Of a stretch of 64,000 nucleotides of DNA, positions 57,600 through 64,000 are shown one piece after another. The stretch covers positions 8,776,475-8,840,474 of the forward strand of contig NC_052407.1 of the NCBI RefSeq assembly GCF_009389715.1, read 5' to 3'. The DNA is from Phoenix dactylifera. Lineage: Eukaryota; Streptophyta; Magnoliopsida; Arecales; Arecaceae. The position numbers were made by a program, and so were the translations under genes. How positions within the stretch are numbered: position 1 is the stretch's first letter; the number at the start of each line of letters is the position of its first letter. Under the pieces are notes generated by a model. That model did not search any database and was not told where the DNA came from. It was given only the letters and a program-made list of their open reading frames with translations.

Positions 57600-57784
57600 C
57601 GTTAGAATTATTGTAGGACCATTGATTGTGCCAAACATAGTCGACCTCAATAAAGGCTGATTGTGCCAAACTTAGTCGACCTTACCAAACTACATCAACC
57701 TCCTAGTACTAGATAAAGAATGCTCCTGTACATTGTAATTGATAGGCAGAAATACAAATCTTCTCTCATTCTTCTTTTTTAACA
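57600..57784 (+). repeat. 3' LTR of the gene-capturing element
   Basis: 185 bp, beginning CGTTAGAATTATTG (TG lost) and ending TTTTTTAACA. It aligns with the 5' LTR apart from the internal duplication there. Confidence 0.75.
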
Positions 57785-58089
57785 GTTACCAAATTTGAGA
57801 AACATGAATAAATAAATTATGAAATCTGTTTCATATGTATGTATTTTCAGTACGGTTATACTTTGGCTCCGCCAATGGAGATTATTTTTTGACTCTATCA
57901 ACTTGTAATTTAAGAAACTAGTTTCGACACCGAACCACCGGTGATTAGAATAGTGGTATCTGATACTTTGTGCATTCTGTATCTGACTCATGCCATTGGG
58001 TTACGTGGCCATAACCTTGCATGCTTGTATGGTCCGTCATAGAAGTATGCAGCGTCTATTGCGTTTTAGGTACAGGGCATGACAATAGT

Positions 58090-58651
58090 CGTCGATGTTA
58101 ATATCGAGGATGATAGGAGAGAAAAGCAGACTCTCATCGATTAATACCGAGGAATTTTTGTAAATAAAAAAATATATTAGCTATTGGAATGGGTTTGTAT
58201 CTTTGGCGCGAAAGAAGGGTTCGCCTTTCTTCACACGAATCCACATTTGGATCACCCACCACACAGCTCTCAAAGTGCTTGTGCTCACCATCTATCCATC
58301 TACACATATCTCAAAGTTAATAGTGGTCGATCCGATGGTCGATTTGCGCAGAAGAGGGCAAATCGTTGATTTGCGTTACTGCGTATCACAAATCTTGTAG
58401 CATCTGTTGCGTCAATATATAAAAACCTTTTGCAGCTTCCAAACGAGCGTTTAGCCTTGAGGAGCGGGAGTAGTGTCATCTTTCAATAGATTTTTCTGAT
58501 AATGTCCAAGGATTGTGGCTCCGCACCCTCCTCACTAATGCCAAAAAGTAATTAATATTTCTCTCACTCCGCAGTCCCATGCTTCAACGATGCCCATGGT
58601 TATTTCTGGATAAGGAGGTGACCAGAACTTCTGCACTGGCCTCCCCCAACC
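58090..58651 (+). promoter_or_regulatory. Promoter region of the PPR gene
   Basis: A TATATAAAAA box lies at 58416-58425, about 230 bp before the ATG. No other gene is seen between the gypsy LTR end and this box. Confidence 0.55.
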
Positions 58652-60568
58652 ATGTCCTCCGCCACCGCCGCCGCCGCCGCGGCCACCTCGACCGCCTCCG
58701 CCGCCGCCACTCACTTCTCTCCGCCACCTCCGCCCTTCCCCGCACCCCATCCCCTCCTCCCTCCCGAGCACGCCGCCTCCCTGATCGACCGGTGCCGAAC
58801 CGTCCGCCGCCTCCTCGAGATTCACGCCGCCGTCCTCCGCGCCGGCCACCACCACCACCCGATCGTCAACTTCAAGCTTCAGCGCTCCTACTCCTCCCTC
58901 GGCCTCCTCGACCGCCACCTCGCCCTCCTCCGCCTCACTCCCGACCCCAACGTCTTCTTCTGGACCGCCGCCATCCACGCCCACGCTCTCCACGGCCTCC
59001 ACCAGGCTGCCCTCCTCCTCCTCTCCCAGATGCTCTCCGCTGCCGTCGTCCCCAATGCCTTCACCCTCTCCTCCGCCCTCATATCCTGCCCCCTCCCCCA
59101 AGGCCGCGCCCTCCACGCCCACTCCCTCAAGCTCTCCCTCACCGCCGACCCCTACGTTGCCACCGCCCTCCTCGACATGTACGCCCGCGCCAGCGACGTC
59201 GCCTCTGCCCGCCGCCTCTTCGAAGACATGCCCGAGCGGCGGCTCGTCTCTTCCACAGCTATGATGACTTGCTATGCTAAGCTTGGCGACTTGGTGCAGG
59301 CCCGCCGGTTGTTCGACGAAATGGACCACAGGGACTGCGTCTGCTGGAACACTATGATCGATGGGTACACCCAGCACGGCCGCCCCAACGAGTCTCTGGC
59401 CCTCTTTAGGCGGATGCTAAGGTCCTCCGCTAGGCCCAATGAAGTCACGGTGATCTCCGTGCTTTCTGCTGTCGCCCAGCTGGGCTCGCTGGCTTCAGGC
59501 AAATGGGTGCATTCTTACATAAAGAACATCAACAATCGAATCGAGTTCAATGCCAAAGTTGGGACCGCGTTGATCGACATGTATTGCAAATGTGGGAGCT
59601 TGGAGGATGCTTGCTTGGTGTTCGACAGCATCAAAGACAAGGATGTCGTTGCTTGGAATTCGATGATCGGCGGTTACGCAATGCATGGCAACAGCAAGGA
59701 ATCCCTCAAGCTCTTCTCCAAATTACGCGCTGAAGGTTTTCAACCGACTGACATCACCTTCATTGCAGTCTTGAATGCTTGTAGCCATTCAGGTCTGGTG
59801 AGTGAAGGAAGGGAGCTCTTCCACATGATGGAAAATGATTACAGAATTGAGCCTAAAGTTGAGCATTATGGATGCATGGTTGATCTCCTCGGGCGTGCAG
59901 GGTTGGTAGATGAGGCATATGAGCTTGTTCGGAGCCTGAGATTTAAGCCGGACACAGTAATGTGGGGTTCATTGCTTGCAGCTTGTAGACTCCACAAAAA
60001 CATGGCTTTGGGAGAGAAGATTGCGAATTATTTGGTCAGCAATGGCCTTGCAAACTCTGGGACTTACGTTCTTCTGTCCAATATCTATGCAGCAGTGGGG
60101 AATTGGGAGGAGGTGGGTAGAGTGAGGACCTTGATGAAGGGGAGTGGGGTTCAAAAGGAGCCTGGTTGTAGCTCCATTGAAGTCGACAATAAGGTGTATG
60201 AGTTTGTTGTGGGGGACTTGAGTCATGCCAAGAGCCAAGAGATATATGCAATGCTGGAGGAGTTGAATGGCTTGCTCAAAGCTCATGGATATGTTCCCCA
60301 GGTAGAGCTGGTGTTGCATGATTTAGAGGAGCCGGAGAAAGAGCGAGCTCTCAGGGTTCACAGCGAGAAATTAGCTATAGCTTTTGGGCTGATCAGCACT
60401 AAACCAGGGACGGCGATTAAGATTGTCAAGAACCTTCGAGTTTGCACTGATTGTCATACTGTTACGAAACTGATCTCTAAGATAAGTGGGAGGAAGATTA
60501 TTGTAAGGGATAGGAATAGATTCCACCATTTTGTTGATGGCTTATGCTCTTGTGGGGATTATTGGTGA
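58652..60568 (+). CDS. ELI1: PLS-DYW pentatricopeptide repeat protein, ELI1-like
   Basis: Organellar C-to-U RNA editing factor. It is intronless and 638 residues long, close to Arabidopsis ELI1 (about 630), which is needed for editing of the chloroplast ndhB transcript. The Ala/Ser/Pro-rich N terminus (1-35) fits a plastid transit peptide. P, L and S repeats run from about 40 to 450 (for example YAKLGDLVQARRLFDEM, DMYCKCGSLEDACLVF, YGCMVDLLGRAG). E motifs follow, then a C-terminal DYW deaminase with HSEKLAIAFG (zinc ligand and catalytic Glu, about 570), the CTDCH zinc motif (about 598) and the final DYW. The first 700 bp are extremely GC-rich, giving long spurious frames on both strands. The frame is intact; orthology to ELI1 is likely from residue-level similarity along the whole length. 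Confidence 0.94.
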   Translation: MSSATAAAAAATSTASAAATHFSPPPPPFPAPHPLLPPEHAASLIDRCRTVRRLLEIHAAVLRAGHHHHPIVNFKLQRSYSSLGLLDRHLALLRLTPDPNVFFWTAAIHAHALHGLHQAALLLLSQMLSAAVVPNAFTLSSALISCPLPQGRALHAHSLKLSLTADPYVATALLDMYARASDVASARRLFEDMPERRLVSSTAMMTCYAKLGDLVQARRLFDEMDHRDCVCWNTMIDGYTQHGRPNESLALFRRMLRSSARPNEVTVISVLSAVAQLGSLASGKWVHSYIKNINNRIEFNAKVGTALIDMYCKCGSLEDACLVFDSIKDKDVVAWNSMIGGYAMHGNSKESLKLFSKLRAEGFQPTDITFIAVLNACSHSGLVSEGRELFHMMENDYRIEPKVEHYGCMVDLLGRAGLVDEAYELVRSLRFKPDTVMWGSLLAACRLHKNMALGEKIANYLVSNGLANSGTYVLLSNIYAAVGNWEEVGRVRTLMKGSGVQKEPGCSSIEVDNKVYEFVVGDLSHAKSQEIYAMLEELNGLLKAHGYVPQVELVLHDLEEPEKERALRVHSEKLAIAFGLISTKPGTAIKIVKNLRVCTDCHTVTKLISKISGRKIIVRDRNRFHHFVDGLCSCGDYW

Positions 60569-60888
60569 TTGTGATTTAATTTTGTAAGATTAATCTCACC
60601 TTCACTTGTAATTATCCTTGTAATTTGTAACGGATGGCCACCACTATGAACATATTCTCTCATATCCCAGACGTTGTCATTAGCCTCTTGCTTTGGGCAT
60701 CAACAAGTCTCTAGCAAGCATCCCAAGGCACTCTTACTGTGCCTAGCTCAAATAGCCGAATAGCATTCATTTACTTAACTATAAAGCTTTAACGTATCCT
60801 AATGAATGAAAGGAGTAAACGGGCTACCATTCCTGACCCAACAAATAAGAAAAAGGGTGGGTCTGAACCTCAAATCCAGGTGTGGCCC
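60569..60888 (+). other. 3' UTR and spacer after the PPR gene
   Basis: About 300 bp without a gene. No canonical AATAAA was found; GATTTAATTTTG directly follows the stop. It ends at the probable LINE target duplication. Confidence 0.4.
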
Positions 60889-61882
60889 TGTTTGTATGGA
60901 AGGTAGCCTGAAGATGCCTACCTAACAGATGAGTGCTAGTTTAGTATAGGGTTGGTATTTTTCAGATTGCTGGGCCTGTTTGACGATGGAGGAGTCCATC
61001 TTTCATGTTTTCTTTGGCTGTCAGTAACCTGTTCAGATTTGGGAGTGTGCAGCAGTTTCCTCCGGTCTGACACAGAGGTAGTCGTCGACAGAGGATTTCT
61101 TGATATTCCTGCGGGTTTTCTCCTAGAGGCTTGCCAGTGTGGAGCAGGAGATTAGGACAGCTTATCTGGCTTAGCATTGCTGGCTAGATAGGAATACCCA
61201 AGTCTTTGAGGACAGCGGTGCGCATCCGAGGCTGGTGGTGGACCAGGCTCTTACTCATGTGGTGGAGGCCTTCGGCATTGCCGCTGCATCGTCCCTTGGG
61301 CTGGCTAGGAGAATCTAGGATTTTCATTTCGTTCTTGTAGTGCCCGAAACTATATCTGTATCCTGGGAGCTCCCATCTCTGATTTTCTCGAGATAAACTT
61401 CAATGGCGGTATCAACGAGGTTGGAGGCTATAGAGGTGTCGGATTTGTCATCAGAGATCAGGAGGCCAAATTTGTGGCGGTCAGAAGTCGATGGATCTTT
61501 GAGCAGACTATGGCGGTGGTAAGGCCAGAGTTGCGTGGGAGGACATCTGCTACGCGAGGCGAGTGCTGGGCATAGACTATATTATCCTTGAAGGAAATTC
61601 TGCCACGGTGATCGAGTGGACCTACGATTCGTACAATGCAGCCAGCGGGATGCCCTTGATTCATAACATCCGCCGATTTTTGGGTGAGTGCATCACCTAT
61701 CGGGCCACTCATACTTTTAAAGAGGTAAATAGTATGGCTGACTGGATAGCATCCTTCATAACTCAGTATTTTGGAGGCTTTATTTAGGACAACTACATCA
61801 TGGTTCCATCTTTCTTATATTCTCTTTTGTGCTTTTGTGTGTGGGTGGCTGTTGTACCCAAAAAAAAAAAAAAAAAAAAAAA
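60889..61882 (+). mobile_element. 5'-truncated LINE with poly(A) tail
   Basis: The end of an L1-type ORF2: a zf-RVT-like remnant near 60975-61030 and an RNase H-like domain with NFNGG, VGFVIRDQEAKF and EVNSMADWIAS (61390-61780). Stops and frameshifts are present. It ends in 23 A residues (61860-61882). GTGTGGCCC occurs just before the start (60880-60888) and shortly after the tail (61887-61895), a probable target duplication. It is the same family as 26245-27226. Confidence 0.8.
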
Positions 61883-62067
61883 CTCAGTGTGGCCCGCCGT
61901 TAATGCCGTCCGCGTGACTAATATTATTTGCATCCGTATCGTCTTCGCGCTCTCCTCCTACTCTGCCGCTCGGGACCGCCTTCGTCGACTCTCCTCGCCG
62001 GAGCCGAATCTCGAATCTCAATCCGCCCGCTCTCCCACACCTCCCTCCTCCTCCAACCCTTGCTCAG
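61883..62067 (+). other. Possible 5' UTR exon of a gene running off the window
   Basis: GC-rich sequence with short CTC/CCG runs and a good donor CAG|GTGAGA at about 62068, typical of a plant non-coding first exon. No coding exon can be assigned downstream within the window. Confidence 0.3.
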
Positions 62068-62467
62068 GTGAGATCTCTTCTCCTCTCCTCTTCTTCTTTC
62101 TAAAATAGATTGTAAGTTTCAAACCCTAGTTTCTGCTGCTACAAATATGGAACCATGGAACCACACTGCTTGGCGAGCCTTCTTCCATCATTATCTTCGC
62201 CCAGGGCCCCTCCCTGGCCACCAGCACAGCCGCTAAAGAATGCCCTAGCCCTTCGCAGGAATCAGTTCATGGGCATCGATAAAGAAGCCTCTGCCTTCAG
62301 TCTCTCTTCATCTCTTCGCTTTCTTTCTCGTCATAGAGAGGAGTATCTGTGGGGATTTTTTTTCTACTCTTCGAGCTCTGCTCTTTCTTTTCTTCTTCTT
62401 CTCAGCTTTCTCCTTCTCCTCCTCTTCTCCGACTATGCATGTATAAAATTGAGGCGATGATGAATTG

Positions 62468-62647
62468 ATGATGAGTGACTCCTTAAGGGTTCTTCTTCTT
62501 CTCCTCTTCATTGCCATGGATGTATTCTTTTTGAGCAATAGACGAGGCAGCTCTGGAAGGTCTGCTGTTCCGCAGACAACCGACCTGCAGCCATTGCCAG
62601 CTGGGCGGGTCATTGGGGAAGAAGGAGAAGAAGAAGAGAAGGAATGA
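62468..62647 (+). other. Short open frame with a hydrophobic N terminus
   Basis: About 59 codons from ATG 62468. The protein has a Leu-rich hydrophobic stretch (RVLLLLLFIAMDVFFL), then a polar part with an acidic tail (GEEGEEEEKE). It would suit a small secreted or membrane-anchored peptide, but I recognise no family and chance is a fair alternative. Confidence 0.25.
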
Positions 62648-62675
62648 TATTTCCATCTCATCGAATCAAGAATTT

Positions 62676-62812
62676 TGTAACAACCCAGGACCTCACTCAA
62701 AATGGCTAGCTAGAAGGTATTATTTGGGTTCTTTGATCCTTTATAAGTACTCAAGATCTATGCAGCAAATAACTGATGTGGGACTAAACACACGCCTGTA
62801 CGGATCCTCACA
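62676..62812. mobile_element. Possible TRIM-type solo LTR, 137 bp
   Basis: Runs from TGTAACAACCCAGGACC to GATCCTCACA, with TG...CA ends and a near 5-bp flank pair (AATTT / AATCT). CCCAGGACCTCA, TTTATAAGTA and GATGTGGGACTAAAC are words I associate with a small, widespread plant LTR family. Confidence 0.4.
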
Positions 62813-64000
62813 AATCTCCTCTAAGCCTTCAAATCGTAGTTCTCCGGCTGGTTTTCTTTCTCACGGTTTGCTGGTGGTCTTCTTCTTCTTGTTCGGTAAT
62901 GGCCGTGAAGTTGTGCTTCTTTCTCTCCTTTTGTTTCTTTCTCACTGGATTTTGTTCTTCTTATTGGTATCTTGTCTTATACGAGGAGGCTGTGGTGATT
63001 CTTGGATGAGGATGTTGCTGAATTGTCGAGTGGGAAAATGGCTTTTCTAAATGGTGAGGCAACCTTGCACGGTCTTTTGTTTTTCTTGTGAAGGCAACGA
63101 TTTGTGGCCGTTTCAATCTGACCCACCTCTTCCTGTACTCTGCTTTTCTAGTTTCTGGGTTTTGTAGAAACTTAAAAATAAATCTTGTCATGCATTCCCT
63201 TTTCTCTGGCTGAGCACAGTAAAAACAACCAGCATATGGAAAAGTAATTCAAATAATTCATCAGATGTTTTCCCTTCTGGTTTGGATAAGAATGGATGGT
63301 TTAGAAATATGGTGCTGCTTTTGTGGATTAGAAATGTGCTACTGGTGTTTTTTCATGTGCCTTTACTCTCGTCGGCTGGTCCAATACAGGTTTTGTTTCA
63401 TATTCGTGGGCATTGTCTTTTTTTAAGCCAAGTTCTTATGAAAAATAGTTGGCTGTACTTGGCAAGTACTAAAATTTTGCCTTCTGATGGGAGCCTGTTC
63501 GTTGAAGTTTGATGCGATGACCTTTCTATAAATCATATTTGGTTTTAGATATTACAGAAACAATTTAAAGTATGCAGGCTTGTAATTTGATAGAAGCCCA
63601 TTTAGCCTAGCGCATTTGATAAAGCTTATTTAGTCCAGCCCAATTCAACCAAATAAACAGAATTGTATCCAACTAAATTTCTTCGATCGGTTTGAACCGG
63701 TTCTTGAAAATAGTTGGTTCGGTTTCAGTTTCTATTTTAGGAAACTGATTTGAATCGGTTCAGTTTCTATTTTAGGAAACCGATTTAAATCGTTTCGGTT
63801 TCAAGAATAACTCTAAACCGACTGCGAAGGAAAGTTGCGGCTTTTAATACAATTCATCTCTCCTGGTCCTTCTTCCTCCCCCCTCTGCTTCTCTTTCTCT
63901 TCTACTTCTTCTCTAGGTCATGATGGCCGCCACTCTCTCTTAGCCTTCTAGTTCAAGACCTCCGGTCTAGGAGCTCCAACCAGCGCCCCCTCCCGATCGG
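62813..64000. other. Unassigned sequence at the window end
   Basis: Mostly T-rich sequence in the style of a long intron, with no recognisable coding exon. 63690-63815 holds a short tandem repeat listed separately; 63850-63930 is CT-rich. Confidence 0.3.
63690..63815. repeat. Tandem 35-bp repeat
   Basis: Two to three units of CGGTTTCAGTTTCTATTTT followed by AGGAAACTGATTTGAAT, with small changes. Each unit contains the inverted pair GGTTTC / GAAACC. Confidence 0.75.

Larger units (their letters stand above)
55139..57784 (+). mobile_element. Gene-capturing LTR retrotransposon (three host gene fragments)
   Basis: Terminal repeats share AGAATTATT.TAGGACCATTGA, GTGCCAAACTTAGTCG and CATCAACCTCCTAGTACTA. 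They lie at 55139-55386 (5') and 57600-57784 (3'). A weakened tRNA-Met-type primer site (AGTATCAGAGTCACC) directly follows the 5' LTR, and a polypurine tract TTGAGGGGACAC precedes the 3' LTR. The body is not a polyprotein: it carries fragments of a CBSX5-like gene, proteasome alpha-7 and methionine gamma-lyase, then a minisatellite. A short copia RNase H tail follows (DVFTKVYPSG, about 57500). It therefore looks like a non-autonomous copia derivative mobilised in trans. It lies within a gypsy-type LTR. No target duplication is clear. Confidence 0.8.
53698..58084 (+). mobile_element. Gypsy-type solo LTR, split by a nested element
   Basis: 53698-55138 and 57785-58084 together match the LTR at 36690-38970, from TGTGAGAATTGG to GGGCATGACA. 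Flanks GTAGT (53693-53697) and ATAGT (58085-58089) are a near-perfect 5-bp target duplication. With the nested 2,646 bp removed, the LTR is about 1.74 kb. No pol sequence adjoins it, so it is best read as a solo LTR. Confidence 0.75.

Noticed and set aside
58535..59377. 280-codon minus-strand open frame over the PPR gene
   Set aside because: It lies antisense to the GC-rich first part of a clear PPR gene; its Gly/Glu/Val-rich composition is a by-product of the sense codon bias.

Overview
This is nuclear DNA from a flowering plant, almost certainly a monocot. The coding exons start very GC-rich and lose GC towards their 3' ends, introns are AT-rich and reach about 3.5 kb, and plant retrotransposons fill most of the remainder. 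A non-grass monocot such as a palm is my best guess, but that is inference. All intact host genes lie on the + strand.

Positions 1-40,000 hold a tandem array of three CYP81-type cytochrome P450 genes (first one cut by the window edge; then 21343-23647 and 30001-33664). All share one phase-0 intron just before the oxygen-binding motif. Genes 1 and 3 belong to a segmental duplication: 1-9641 matches 30842-39342 through exon end, intron, exon 2, 3' flank and a buried Ty3/gypsy fragment. The two copies have since diverged by indels, two solo-LTR insertions with exact target-site duplications, and CpG-type amino-acid changes. Between the P450 genes lie a mosaic of CACTA and gypsy pieces (about 9.6-14.9 kb), a complete but coding-dead Ty1/copia element with 355-bp LTRs and a GAAGT target duplication (15845-20683), and a 5'-truncated LINE with an 18-bp target duplication (26245-27226).

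Positions 40171-52935 hold a complete 14-exon gene for a LisH plus WD40 protein of 560 residues, orthologous in appearance to HOS15/TBL1, a chromatin co-repressor component. Its introns carry small tandem duplications and members of a TACCGGTAC-rich dispersed repeat also present at 8.8-9.0 kb.

Positions 53698-58084 are a gypsy-type LTR split by a smaller LTR retrotransposon (55139-57784). In place of most of its polyprotein, that inner element carries fragments of three unrelated host genes fused head to tail in sense orientation: a CBSX5-like CBS-domain protein, proteasome subunit alpha-7, and the C terminus of methionine gamma-lyase. This gene-capturing element is the most unusual object in the window.

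Positions 58652-60568 hold an intronless PLS-DYW pentatricopeptide-repeat gene closely resembling ELI1, a chloroplast RNA-editing factor. A second LINE 3' end with a poly(A) tail follows. The last 2 kb contain a possible 5' UTR exon of a gene running off the window, a TRIM-like solo LTR and low-complexity sequence. No rRNA, tRNA or CRISPR was found.
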